From positions 4,628,501 through 4,692,500 of the forward strand of contig CP084613.1 in the NCBI GenBank assembly GCA_025917655.1: a DNA stretch of 64,000 bases, in the 5' to 3' direction. This DNA is from Chlorella sorokiniana. Taxonomy: Eukaryota > Chlorophyta > Trebouxiophyceae > Chlorellales > Chlorellaceae. The notes under the pieces were generated by a model. That model saw only the letters and a program-made list of their open reading frames with translations. It had not been told where the DNA came from and searched no databases. Each line of letters opens with the position of its first letter. The stretch's first letter is position 1. Shown here one piece after another: positions 22,901-34,319 of the stretch. The translations under genes were made by a program, and so were the position numbers.

Positions 22901-24884
22901 CGCCGCCGCCGCCCGTTCTGCTGCCGGCGGCGCTGAGCCCGGCCAGCCTCTGGCGGGCAGGACGGTGGGCGTGTGCTGGCAGGTGGGTGAGGCTGGGGAA
23001 GCTGGCCACCAGGTTGCTGGCTTGAGCTGGGCATAGCAGCAACTCGTGAGTGTAACTGTACCTTAAGTACATGCCTGAATGCGCCAGTACTGCTCCCAGG
23101 CCATCGTATCCACAGTGATTTCCAGTTGGCTGATCGAATGTCCTAGGTCAACACTTTCCACCCACCTGCCCCCGCTGCCCGCTGTTGCAGTGGTTTGATG
23201 CCGCGGAGCCCGTCGTTCGGGACGCCTGCAACGCTGCGCTGGCGCTGCTGCAGGCGCGGGGCGGCGGTACAGATGTGGTTGGGGTGGGCTCTCGCCCTGA
23301 ACGGCAGGGCCAAAGCTAGGAATGCGCCCTCTTCGCCACATTGGCGGAGTATGGGTGGCAGCAAGTCCTGCCCGGCGTGCCCTTGAAGTGAATCTGTTCA
23401 CCTGCCCGTTGTGGTGCTGCTGCAGGCGCACGGAGCAACGGTGCAGGCAGTACACTTGCCTGAACTGGCGCTGCTACGGGCTGCCCACACCTGCACCATC
23501 ACCAGCGAGATGCGCAACAACATGAGCGGTGAGCGGTTAGGCTGTGGCGCCGGATGTTTCATGCCGCTGTTTATGTCTGTTATGTCCGTGCTGTGGTTGC
23601 AGCGCTGGGGTGAGAACCCAAGCCTCAGTGGACCCCGCCTGCCCCGGCCAGATGGCCAGCTGCAGAGGTCCCGCCGAAGGTGCTGAACACACACCGATTC
23701 TGTTCCGCTGACCATGCCCCCTCTCCACCCCCCACCAAACTCTGCTTGCAGCCGCGTTGCAGGACGCTTCTACCAGGAGGCTTTTCAACGCCGAAACTCG
23801 AGTGTCGCTGGCGGTGGCGGCCGGCTTCCAGGCCGCGCACTACCTGCAGGCGCAGAAGGTCCGCACGCGGGCTGAGGCCTTTTTCAGGTGGGTTGGCTGG
23901 TTTGCGGGGAGCACATTTCAGTTGTGGTTCCTAAAAAATTATGGCGCATGGGGGATGAGTATGGCCGCTGCGGTTCTGTGAGCTGCCAACGCGCTGCTGT
24001 CTGCTGCGATATGCAAGTGGGTCATGTTGCCTTGGTGCGGGATGTCGCTTCCTGCGCCGCGAGGCACCCCACCAATGCGCCTCCTCACTTGGCCCCCGTC
24101 TCCTTTGCATTGCCCGTGCAGGCGTGCGTTTGCCCGTTGCGACTTCCTCGCCACACCGTGCACCCCTTGCACCGCCCCGCCCATTAAGCCCGCTGCGCTG
24201 GCAAGTGGCGAGACCGGTGCGCTGACTGGTTGTGGTGGCAGTGTGGGGTGGCAGCTGGGTGGCAGGGTGGCGAGGGGTATGGTTGTGTTCCCTGGTGGCT
24301 GCAGCTGGGTTGTGGCAGGGTGGATGCTGGCACAGCGGTGCCTGTTGAACTTCCCGTGCATCCACATATCCAGGACCCTCACTCTCCCGCGCCTCCTTCT
24401 ACGGCTGGTCAAGGCCCAACCTGCTCCCTGCCCCCTTGTCCTGCCGCTCTTAAAACCCTGTCTGTCCTTCTGTTCGTCACTTGCAGACCTGGCCACAACC
24501 ACCAGCCTCATGTGGTACATGCAAGCAGCAAACATGCTGGGCCTGCCCGCCATCAGCGTCCCTGTTGGTGCAGCGCCCAGCACGCATGCAGCGGCAGCAG
24601 CGAGCAGCGGCGGGGCTGCACCCGCGCCACGGCTGCCCGTGGCGCTGCAGCTGATGGCGCCGTGCTGGCACGAGGCCTCGTTGCTGCATGCAGCGGCGGT
24701 GTTGGAGGCGGCGGTGGTTGCAGGCGCGCGCGCCGCCGCTGCCGCCCGTGTGGTTCGATGTGTTAACCGCACACAGCGGTGCAGTGGATGGCGGAGGCGG
24801 CTGAAACGATTCATCTGTTTGCTTGGCACGCATTGTGAGCGCAACATCGAGCAGCGAGCTTGGAGTGCGATCGCCTGGCGCTAG
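19965..24884 (+). CDS. FAAH: FAAH-like amidase (plant type)
   Basis: An amidase-signature serine hydrolase resembling plant fatty acid amide hydrolase, which cleaves N-acylethanolamines; substrate is inferred from similarity. Exon 1 is 19965-20076 and joins in phase to 20178-20268 to read [17 protein letters not shown], like the plant N-terminal segment. Exon 2 ends at a GC donor; exon 3 (from 20412) reads [15 protein letters not shown], so this Met is internal. Later landmarks: [11 protein letters not shown] then [18 protein letters not shown] near 21360 (catalytic Lys), [19 protein letters not shown] near 21650, [14 protein letters not shown] near 21955 (catalytic cis-Ser), [20 protein letters not shown] near 22150 (nucleophile Ser), [20 protein letters not shown] near 22515, and [10 protein letters not shown] near 24540. 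The full Lys-Ser-Ser triad is present. The frame steps near 20212. The C-terminus is ambiguous: the frame in use stops at 24884, but a shift near 24730 would give a better family-like end ([11 protein letters not shown]) and a stop at 24804. Confidence 0.82.
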
Positions 24885-24934
24885 GCATGCAAGTAGCGAA
24901 TGACTTACCATCACGGCACTGCTCTCTGTATGTT

Positions 24935-24939
24935 TTACA
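24935..24939 (-). terminator. TGTAA poly(A) signal of the 25-27 kb gene
   Basis: TTACA on the plus strand lies 82 bases past the minus-strand stop at 25021. Confidence 0.5.
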
Positions 24940-24954
24940 GTGCTAGAGGCAATC

Positions 24955-24959
24955 TGTAA
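24955..24959 (+). terminator. TGTAA poly(A) signal of FAAH
   Basis: TGTAA lies 71 bases past the FAAH stop. It lies to the right of the opposing gene's signal, so the two transcripts should overlap tail to tail. Confidence 0.5.
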
Positions 24960-25020
24960 ATTACCCGTAACTGTGAGCACCACGGTTCTTAAGTTTGGCA
25001 ATACCAGTGACGCAGCAAGA

Positions 25021-27243
25021 TCATGGGAGGTAGGGCTCTTCCTCCTCCTCCTCCTCCTCCTCGCCCTTCTCACTCTGCGGCTCTCCCGCCAGCTCAAGCA
25101 GCACACGCAGTGCATCTCGCCGCACGCTCTCCAGCCGCCGAAGGGTTGCCGCGCTCACTGGCGGTGTCCCGGGGCCTGCGCCGCCGTCCGCTGCGGCACC
25201 CAGCATTTCCGCTTGCAGCGCAGTTAGGCTGAGCATGAAGCGCCCGGGCGCACCCAGTCCTGCGGTGCTTCAAGCTGCGCCCTCAGGCGCTCGCGGCTGG
25301 TGGCGTCGGGCGGCGGCTGCCCCGCCCCAGGCAGCTTCTCCACATCTTCCGAGAAGGCGCGCGCAGCAGCGCTTGCCTGCGAGGGGGCAGGAGGGCCAAA
25401 AACCCGCACCCAAGTGTGTGACATGTACTTCCATATGCTTGCGCAATGCTGAACGATTCATGTAGAAAACGCAAGGAGCACGTTCAGAGCCAGCAGCAGC
25501 GTCAGCAGCAGTGGCGCTGGCCACACACCGCTCCCTTGGCCCCGGCATCGCCATCAGCCGCTGCAAGAAGGCGGCGCAGCTGGTGGGCACTGCTCCCAGC
25601 TGCGTGAAGGGCTGGCGCATGCCCAACAATGTGCGCGTTGCGGTGGCGCCGCCGGCGCCAGACTTGTCGCTGCCACGTGTGAACTCATGCTGCAGGAGAA
25701 GCTGCTGAACCTCTTCACGGGCAAGAACCAGCCGCGCAAGCAGCGGTCTGCAAAAGGAAACGCAAGGAACAGACTGCTTTGACACCAAGCACAAACCAGT
25801 GGGGAGTGGGGTGGAAGGGGCAGGACGGAGCCACTGTCGCTGCAGTGTCCCCGTAGCATGTTTGTTGCTTCAATGGAGGCCTCTCCTCATCCTCCGCACC
25901 TGTCCGGTATCTGCGGCATCAGCTCCATATCACCCAGCACCTGGCTGGCGGCGCGCTCCAGGTCGGTCGCCAGGCATTGCAACACCGCCTGGGAGGCAGT
26001 GCCGTCGTCCTTGTCAGTGCTGCTCTCGCTGCCGCTTTCGCTGATGCCGCTGCTGCTGCTGCTGCTTGGGCTGCTGGGGCTGACGTCAATTTCATTACGC
26101 GCCGCCGCCAGGGCTGCCTCGTCGAGGAGTGCATTGCGGCGCAGCAGCTCCTCGCGGGCGGCGGAATGCGGCGCGCGCAGCAGGGCATCCAGCAGCTGCA
26201 TTTCGGGCGGCAACCGGGCAGCCAGGCGGGCCAACACCTCCTCACGCACCAGTGCCAGCACCTCTGCACATGGGCGGGGTGTGGGTGGGGACGCAAGATG
26301 AAGGCCTGGGGTGTGTGAGAGTTGCCGTGTGAACAGCAACAACCACAGCGTGGATTGTACAGCAAATCTTGATGCTGAGGGCAGCAACATGGGGAGCAGC
26401 AGCAGGGGAGACAGCATAAAGAAGGCTGTGCAAGCAGCTGCCGCTGCAGATCATGGCTACAAGACCCGCCTCAGTTCCGCTGCGCTCAACACCCGCATGG
26501 ACTCCTTCATGGGTGCTCGTACGCAAAGGCATGCCGACAGCCAGCAGGCTGGCAGCAGAAACACACTGCTGAACCCTCCCCGCAAAGCGCCCAAAACCAT
26601 CTCAGCGCCGCACCTGCCACATCAGCTGCGCCCTTCTCCCGGGCCCCCTGCATGTATCCGTCCAAGGTGGCCAGGAAGGTGGAGTCCAGCTGCTCCAGGC
26701 GCTTCCCCACAACATGTGACACCACCGCCCGCGGCCCTGCCTCAGCTGACTCCTGTTCTGCGGGCGGTGAATGAGGGGCAGGAGCTCTTGGAGCAAAGAA
26801 GAATACACGCTGTATGGGTGCGAGTCACAGGCACGGTCAGGCAGCAGCGATGTTGCCAGGCGGGCTGAAGGCGCCCACCAGTGACGTAGGCAACTGTGGA
26901 ATCGAGGAAGAGCTCCCGGGAGATATCAGCCATCATTTCCTCGATAGCCTGTGCACTCTCCTGCACCTGCTCCATCACTGCGGTATACGCGAACAGTGGC
27001 GGAGTGGATGGTAAGTGGTTGGGGCTGTGACGGTCAGCGGCTGGCGTGAGGCAGCACCAGCGGCGGCGCACCCTTGGCTTGCGCCCGGTCGCCATCTTCG
27101 TCCGCAGAAGCTCGCGGTATCGCCCATTTAGACGGCCATCTACGAGAATGATAGATCCTTGCGGCTGCAGAACTGCGCACGAAACCTGCAGAGTGTTTGA
27201 AGTGTCGCTGCAGGGCTGCTATATGCATAACTGCAGTGCGCAT
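25021..27243 (-). CDS. Unrecognised helical protein, possibly organelle-targeted
   Basis: I do not recognise the family. The N-terminus (MRTAVMHIAALQRHFKHSAG, then AAARIYHSRRWPSKWAIPRA) is basic and Ser/Ala-rich, like an organelle presequence; a second Met five codons in is an alternative start. Later exons carry helical segments: VMEQVQESAQAIEEMMADIS near 26970, GKRLEQLDSTFLATLDGYM near 26700, EVLALVREEVLARLAARLPP near 26250, a short Ser-rich linker near 26060, ATDLERAASQVLGDMELMPQ near 25950, RPLLARLVLAREEVQQLLLQ near 25740, and RFMLSLTALQAEMLG near 25230. The protein ends in a run of nine Glu and EPYLP at 25021. Splice sites are good between most exons. One base seems missing near 25250. 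The conserved look of the helical blocks suggests a real plant-lineage family. Confidence 0.6.
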
Positions 27244-27563
27244 GGTTTCCGGATATCTGAATGCAGGAGTTTAACATGCATGCAGCTCTCGGTAGGGGTG
27301 AGCTGACTCTCCCTTGCCAGCGCACCACAGCATGGCGCAGCAGACCCTCGGAAACCCTCCCCACAGATGTGAATGCCATCCCAAAAGCGACCGTCAACTA
27401 ATCGACCAATCGCATGTAGGGCGACTCTCCCGCTTATCGACTTGTCCAGCTTTGACGCCCGTTGTCAGCCTTGTATAGCTTTGCTGGGCATCAAAAGTGT
27501 TGCGATGGTCATTTGGAAGCGAAGCATTGACAGCCGAGAGGACGCCGCTCGAGTTGCCACCAC
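27244..27563. promoter_or_regulatory. Divergent spacer
   Basis: This spacer lies between a minus-strand start at 27243 and a weak plus-strand start at 27564. It is less GC-rich than the exons on either side. No specific element was recognised. Confidence 0.3.
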
Positions 27564-28902
27564 TTGCCGCCGCCCGCCCCGCTACCAACTCTGCCGCCTG
27601 CGGCCACTTTGCGCTGCGAGGCGTTGCCAGCTGAGCAGGCCCAGCAGTGCTTTGCTCAGATATGCCAGCAGGTGGAGCATCTGTCGCTCAGCGCACGGGG
27701 CCGCCGCGGCTCCCCAAACCAGCACCCGCAACAGGCGCCCTGGGAGCTGCATTGCAGCGAGTGTCAGCTGCAGGCAGTTGTGCCGCTGGCGGCGGAGGTC
27801 CGCCAGCTGTGCCTGCAGCACGAGGGAGCCGCGCTGGCCCTGGTGCAAGCCGCCTTGCTTCTGCCCGGCAGTCGGCTGCAGCAGCTGCTGGTGAGGGCGC
27901 CGCTGTTTGCCACAGGGAGAGCCGCCCGGCCAAGTGTGGTGCTGTTTGCCGCGCCAACACTCCTCTTGCCTGCCCTGCAATGTGGCCGCATGATAGCCTA
28001 CCCGTGAGCCCTCTCATCCAACACCAAGAGCACATGCATATACAAGGGCAGAAAGAAAATACACAGAACGTACTTCCCGCCCGCCTTGCAGGCGGCGCTG
28101 GACGCTGTGGGCGAGATGCTGCTGGCCGATTTCCTTCGCACTTCGGTTTACAGTACCCATCTTGCTGAGCAGGTTGTGGCAGAGGCCACAATATCAGGAA
28201 TCGGCACTGCGCATGCGGGCGTGCGGCGCACAGCCCACACCTCCTGAGCAGCAGCAGCCCTGTGCGGGACTTGTGGCGGGAGGCGGCATCGGTGTGGGCA
28301 GCCGACAAGGAGGATGTTGCGATTCCGCACGTGTTTGGGCAGCTTGTTGTCCGTCCTAGCCGCAAGGCGCGCTGCAGCGGCGCCGCGCCGCGCCAAGGCC
28401 AGCAGCTGCCAAGCTGTAGCACCATCCCCGGCGCCGCCCTCAGCGCTGCTGATGCTCACCCGCTGGCGCTGCAGTCTGCGGAGGGCCCGGCCGAGCTGGG
28501 CCCGAGCGGGTGTGGGGCCATCTGGGCCCGCTGTCCACCGCTGTTGCCATGCGCTCTGCATGTAGCGCTGGAAGCCCCGCTCTTGCAGCACGATGTGGGG
28601 GCAGCTTGCGCCTCACATCAGCATCGGGAGCAGGTGGCAGTCGCGACGCGGGCAGAGAGGAGGACCTGTACGCGGCGCTGCTGCAAAGCCTGCCCCTGCA
28701 GTGCTTGCACAGCGGGGGCAGCGCAGCAGAAACGGACGAGCTACCAGGAAGCACGATGGGTGCGGTTCCCGGCACCTGTGCCGCAGCTTCTGACAGCGGC
28801 AACTGCGGCAATACCTGCGAGGGCAGCGAGCTCTCAGCCGGGCGGCCGCAAGGGGAGCTGGAAAGCCCGCTTCTCTTGCATTCATTGCTGTCTCCCCTTT
28901 AA
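27564..28902 (+). CDS. Weakly supported unknown gene
   Basis: No family was recognised. The first exon (27564 to about 27890) reads MPPPAPLPTLPPAATLRCEA and then Gln/Ala/Leu-rich sequence with a CSECQLQAVVPLAAEVRQLC segment, and ends at a GTGAGG donor. The second exon, after a TTGCAG near 28090, reads AALDAVGEMLLADFLRTSVY. Further right the likely reading moves through VRDLWREAASVWAADKEDVA near 28265 and ends in an acidic Ser/Gly-rich segment whose stop is at 28902. The joins between these parts are not clear. A minus-strand reading of 28148-28591 is also open and cannot be ruled out. Confidence 0.35.
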
Positions 28903-29473
28903 TCACACATGATGTCCTCGGTTGAGCTGGCGGCAACGCTGGCGGCGGCAAGTCAAATGGAAACGCGTGAAGACGCGCCTGGCAGCATTGCCCTCATCTC
29001 AATCATGCCATATTCTGTTGTGATCTGAAGAACCCGCATACAAGCTCGGCTTTTTGGCAGAGATGGACGAGGTGATGTCTCCTCCTTCTCCTGAACGTCC
29101 CGGAGATGGACCGTTATGCGCACACAACGAGCCCACAGTACTCCGGGAGTTGAATGGCAGGTGGGCGCAGGCGTAAACCCTGCTTGGCAACGCGATTTCG
29201 CCCATCGCATGCTTGGATTGGCGAGACACTTGAAGAGGCCAGTTAGTTGGTATCCATGCCAGCGAAAGCTTAGCCGTGAGCACAAGCAGTCGATTTGATT
29301 GCATCCAGCAAGGGGTGTCTCGCATTCGTCCATCGCCGCCGCCGCCCTTGCCGCCACAATGCCGCCGCTTGGGCTCACAGTCAACCGCCCTGGCGCCCAC
29401 TGCCATCTTCAGGAGGTTCTTCGTCTGCCGCCACTTCCCCAGCCACCACTGCTCTAAGTGGTGCCCAGCGGAC
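28903..29473. other. Spacer with no supported gene
   Basis: Open frames on both strands here look like chance. A minus-strand frame around 29310-29440 has an unusual Trp/Lys-rich composition but no start, splice sites or family resemblance. Confidence 0.3.
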
Positions 29474-30580
29474 ATGTGCCTGCTGCCGCCACGGCCCCTA
29501 GCCCCCTTGGCAACAGGCCGATCCTTATCCGAGCAGCCCGGGTGCTCGGCGGCAGCGGCCGCAGCTGTGTCGGCGCAGGGAGAGGAGGAGGAGCCCGCCA
29601 GCCCTCCATCCACTCTGGGAGGAGATGCAGGGGACAGCAAGACGCCCAGCCAACAACTTAGCACCCCGCGGTGCCAGGTACGCACGTAGAGCCGGCTGTG
29701 TCGCTCTTGGCCCTGTTCTTTCTGGTGAATGCGCCTGCACACTTTTCATCTCTGTTTTTGCCTTGCATACCACGCTAAAACTTCAATCCACTTCTACACT
29801 GTTCTTGCAGCTGCGCCTCGAAGACCAGCTCCCTGGACAGCAGCCAGCGGCGCGCGCAGAATGCCGCCGCCCAGCGCTCCCTGGTGCCCGTCTTCAACGC
29901 CTTCCGCCCCGCCGCCATCAGGTGCGTGCCCCGCGTCTAGGGCCTACTGCAGGGTGGCGCTGGCAGCTGGCACGGCAACAGAGTGGGCAGCTCCCCCAAT
30001 TTCCCCCGCCGCGCCACCCATCCGCCCACACCATGCGAAGCCTTTCGCCCACTCTACAGGGCTGCCCAGCTGGGCGGCAACTTCGTCACGCGGCGGCCCG
30101 ACTCGCGCCTGCTGGCCTCCATGCGACATCGTGCCTCTGGTGAGGCATCTGATGCATCTCAAGTTAAAGATGGACTAGCGTGGGCTTGCTGTGCTGTTCG
30201 TGCCTGCCACGCATGCTGCTCTGATCTAATGCCTTTTCGCCTGCTCTCATGCAGTCTCGCCCTCTGCCGCAGCGGCTGGCTCGGGCGGCTCCGGGCCAGC
30301 GGCGCGCAAGCGCGCACGTGGACCTGCGGCAGAGCAGCAGGCGCAGGCGGCGCAGCGACCGAGGCACCCCCTGCAAGAGCTTGCGCTGCCTGGTGGCGGT
30401 ACCAATGATGCCACATTCTCGCCGGCTCCCACGCATGCCCCCGCCACCTCTGCCCTCCTGTCGCCGGGCTCCTGGCCCAGCCGCCGCCGTTCAACCAACG
30501 GTGTCACGCCCATCCCTCTGGGCAGCTCTGCTGCGCCCGCTGGCTCGTGGCTACGCAGCGCGGCCCGGCCGCCGCAGTAA
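29474..30580 (+). CDS. Small unknown basic/Ser-rich protein
   Basis: No family was recognised. Exon 1 (from ATG 29474) is Pro/Ala-rich with an acidic EEEEPASPPSTLGGD patch and ends at CAG/GTACGC at 29678. Exon 2 (about 29811-29921) contains AQRSLVPVFNAFRPAAIR and exon 3 (about 30060-30138) AAQLGGNFVTRRPDSRLLAS; both have good splice sites. The last exon (30255-30580) has a basic patch AARKRARGPAAEQQ, possibly a nuclear signal, and ends WLRSAARPPQ. The join of exon 1 to exon 2 is out of phase unless another donor is used. The middle exons look conserved; a DNA- or chromatin-associated role is only a guess. Confidence 0.4.
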
Positions 30581-31469
30581 CACGGGCAGGCCATTGTTGC
30601 GATCATACCAGACCCCTGCGGCAGCCCGTGGGGCCCTTGTGTACCTTGAACGTAAGCGAGTTGTGTATTTTTATTCGAGTGTGCATGTTATCGTGAAAGG
30701 AATGGACCCCTGCCCGCTCTCCCTGCCTTCCCTGCACCGGCCCGACCCTCCGCCCCAGCCGCGCGCCCTGCATGCTGGGCATGGCAGCTGGCCACCGCCA
30801 GCCTGCCCTGATGTGCCCTGTCGCCTGCCTCTGCCTTTACACCCCTTTCTTCTTTGCCGCCGAGATTCTTGAGGCCTGGCCTTCTCTCGTTTGAGAAAAG
30901 CCTCTAGCTTTCCGTTCCTTCTGTGTTGCACACTAGCAATTGTTTGCTGCACTTCCTTGTAGGCTATGCATGCGAATCGTCAGACTCTGCAATCTGCTCT
31001 CAAGTTCCTCATGCCCAGCCAAGCTACCCTCTCCCTTGGCTTTTTGTTTCATTCCCAGTGCCGTCCTGCACACCCTCCTCCCTTGCTGCGGCCAGTCCTG
31101 TTTGATTGAAGTTGCACGGATTAACTGCCCACGTTGTTGACTGACACAACTGTACGCACTGATGAAGGTGCAACTGCGAGAGGACAGGGAAGACGGGATG
31201 ACCGGTGCATGCGGTTTGGATCGGCTGTTGATAAGGGGGTGGGTATCATGCTTTCATGGTACAGCAGGGGGCAATGCGCTCCTCAGCGCCGTCCCAGCAG
31301 CACAGGACGGGGGGGTCGAGAGAAGAAGCCGCCAGGTCACAACTGCCGCGAGCTGCCCATCAACAGCAGGCGTCGCTGGCGCGAGACATCCAGCAGCAGC
31401 CAGCATCACGGGGCATGCTGCCCTGCAGCAAATCTCTCGGTGCCGGGCATTATCGCTGCCACGAGACGG
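30581..31469. other. Convergent 3' spacer
   Basis: Here the plus gene ends at 30580 and the minus OSB gene ends at 31470. The first 300 bases are AT-richer than the exons. A TTACA at 30837-30841 could end the OSB transcript but is far away. A plus-strand open frame across 31162-31836 is mostly antisense to OSB and is not supported. Confidence 0.35.
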
Positions 31470-33235
31470 TCACTGCCGCGAGGCGTCCAGCCGCTGCAGC
31501 TCATTCCCCACCCACTTGGGAGTGTCGCGGCTTTCGATCCAAAGCGCGGGTGCTGTGGGGGCGCCGGCGCATGAGCAGAGGAGCCAGCAAGTCAGCATGA
31601 AGCCTATGCTGGGACCAAGAGGTGGATCGCTGCCTGCCTGCACTGAGAAGACAGCAGAAGAAGCGGCAGCAGCACATGCGCAGCAGCAGCGCGGAAGAAA
31701 AGTACATGCTGCTAAGCGAAAAAAACAGACTCACCCCCATGCCGCCCTCTTTCTTCTTGAAGTCAGGTTGTGTGGGCTTGGTCTTGGTCAGCCGGTTGTC
31801 ATGCCAGTCTGCAAAGCGCAAGGGGCAGTGGGGTAAGAGGCGAGGAACGCTGCGGAAGGCAGGCAGAAGGCTGTGGTGGCATGCTGAGGGTGGCAGGAGC
31901 AGGAGCAGGCCGGTGCAGGGGGTGAAGGGCTCACGGGCGCTACATGCACAACCCGGTAGGTTCAGCAGCCGCTCACTGTCAGGATTCATGAAAAAGTCCA
32001 TCCACTTCTCTTCCGTCGTCATCTGCTGCTGCTGCGACGTTGCTGCGGCGGCCCGCCGCGGCGGCGAAGCAGAAGGGGGAGGCAAGGCGTCCCAGGGTGC
32101 CTCCTCGGGTGCAGCCGCGCCTCGGCGGCAGCGCCAGCATCACGCGGCGGCAGCGTGGAGCGCACACGCGAGATGCTGGCAGCCACGATCTTCATGGCGC
32201 TGCGCTTCTGGCCCGTGAGCTTGTCGTCCCACCGGTCCACCTTCAGCCGGCCCTGGATACAGCAGGAAGCAACAGTGATGGTGTCAGGCTGGTGGAACGC
32301 TGGCGACTGCTGGCATATGTAAAGGCAGCAGCAAGGTGAGGCTGGGCATGGAGATGTGTTATGCAGCTTTGAACTCCGTGCTTCAAGAAGCCTGCTGCGC
32401 GCCGTGCCTTGGAGCGGCCAACTGCTGCAGGCCGCGCCTCCCCACCTGAACTGCGACGCGGTCGCCCTTCTGCAGCTGCTGGTCCGCACGCTCTGCCAGC
32501 GGGCCCCACACCTCCACATTGATCCTGCAGCGATGTTCATTGGGTAACCAGGGGCACAGAGAAGGGAGGGAACTGCCGCGGGACGGCGCAGCAACAAAGC
32601 CACTGCGCTCATCCATCGAGTGCTGCACGGCCGCCCCACCACTCGATCTCCTCAGGCTTGCGACGGTCGGGCTTGATGCCGATTGCAAAAGGCAGCAGCT
32701 TGGAGCGCTCGAAGACGCGCAGCTCGCGCTTGCCGCCCACTGTGCCAATCAGGCGCACTGCGGCGGACGGAGAGCAGCGGGCAGGGCAGTGGACAGGGCA
32801 GGCGGTGGGCAGGCAATGGAAAACGGGTGGGCAACCCGGCGACCCAACACGCAGCAGTCTGCTGCACGCATTTCTTGCTGGCAAGAGCGTGGTAAAAATT
32901 AATCAACACACATCAAGCCCACCTGTGTTGGCCAGCGCAGGATCGAAGTCCACCTCCGCGATCTCCACGGGCGCCGCCTCTGCCAGCGCGGCGTCATAGC
33001 TGTATGCTGCTGCGGGCTGCACGGACGCTGCTCGACTGCTGGTCCATCCACTTACAGGACTGCCGGCGGCTGGCAGGCGAGACAAAGTGGCAGAGCTTAG
33101 GCAGCGAGGATGGATCCCGCAAGCAACAGCCTTGCCAGTGACGTGAAGCGCAGGAATCGACGCCGAGCAGGATGCGTTACGGCCGAAAAGGAGAGTAGCG
33201 GCGGTGGCCCGCTGTGCTGCTCGCGCTAGGAGCAT
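31470..33235 (-). CDS. OSB: OSB-type organellar single-strand DNA-binding protein
   Basis: OSB proteins bind single-stranded DNA in plant mitochondria and plastids and limit recombination. The protein starts MLLARAAQRATAATLLFGRN, a typical organelle presequence. An SSB-type OB fold follows: VRLIGTVGGKRELRVFERSK, FAIGIKPDRRKPEEIEWW, INVEVWGPLAERADQQLQKG, then GRLKVDRWDDKLTGQKRSAM and KIVAASISRVR near 32160-32250. The plant-specific PDF motif comes next: EKWMDFFMNPDSERLLNL near 31990 and ADWHDNRLTKTKPTQPDFKK near 31780. After one more intron the last exon reads APALWIESRDTPKWVGNEL and ends DASRQ at 31470. That last exon completes the PDF motif and fixes the end. The start could also be an upstream in-frame Met at 33358, but the downstream Met opens the presequence. 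Confidence 0.85.
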
Positions 33236-34319
33236 GTGGGGAGAAGGAACTGAAAATGGCGGTGCACGGCACCCGACACAGTCGGTTGAGTCCAGGGTGC
33301 AACCCACCCGAAAGATAGGGGGACGTTTCGACATGCCGGCCCAGGACACAGCAGGCACGCCAGCGTGATGGGCATCGCACTATGTCGGTGCATGCTGGTC
33401 TGTGACCTCATGGCTTGAAATGTCCAAGCATATCTAGAAGAGTTCCAAGTCTTGGTGATTCTCAGAAAGAGACGGTTTACATTGTACTTTTATCGGCAAA
33501 TTATACACGTCAAGTCAACCGCCACCACCTCCCAGCCCCCTGCTTATGCACTCTGTTTGAGGTGTCATACAGAAATGTATAATGCAGCCAAAGTTCTAGA
33601 ATTATGAAGTTGCAGGTATGCAATGGCGATGCCATCCGCAGAAAGTATTCATGAGGTTCCTGCCCGCTCCTCATCCTCCTCCTCCACCGCCACCAGGCGC
33701 CCGCGGGCGGCCGCCCGGCTGGCAGCTCAAAACACAATTCGCCTCCTGCGCACCTGCGTCGCTGGCGCGCTGGTTTATCTGTTCCCGCACATTCATTGAG
33801 TGACACACGCCCCCTGCCAGGGTTTTGGCGCGCTCTGTGCAAGGTGAGCTCGATCGCTGCCCACAAGCGTCACTGCCTCCTGAGCTGCCCGCTATGCCCG
33901 GCTTCCCCCTTCGCCACAAAATTCCGTCATCTGTTGGAGGCGGGCCAGCTGGGCCAGCGGGGTGCAAGATGGCGCTGCTGGCTGCAGGGCGCCAAAGGGC
34001 GCCGACGGCCTTCCCAGGCTCAACTAGTGCTTTGCTCGATCGACTACCGATCGAACAAAGTCATCTGTGCCGCTGCCCCACACGCAGACCGACCACTTGC
34101 CGCCCGCCCTCTTACGGGGGCTCTATGTGCTTGGCGAGCTGCCTACCGTGCTTATTCGCTGGTGGCTGGGCCGGGTACAAGGTGCGAATCGCCGGGATGA
34201 CCAAGGGGTAGAACAGAACCTGCCTTTGCCGCCGCTGCTGGGCAGGAGCAGGCGCACTTTACGCGTCTGTCCCACGCTCCAGCACAACAACCGTGCCGTG
34301 GCTGGGCTCATTGCTACAG
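33236..34319. promoter_or_regulatory. Divergent region, OSB / DDT gene
   Basis: About 1.1 kb separates the OSB start from the first DDT-gene exon that I can support. The 33420-33640 part is AT-rich for this genome and is the likely shared promoter. The missing first exon(s) of the DDT gene must lie in the right part, possibly near 33970-34180, but no phase-consistent join was found. Confidence 0.35.

Noticed and set aside
28148-28591. Minus-strand frame starting MLQERGFQRYMQSAWQQRW
   Set aside because: It reads well, and a TTACA lies at its end, but neighbouring plus-strand exons have better splice sites; kept only as an alternative.
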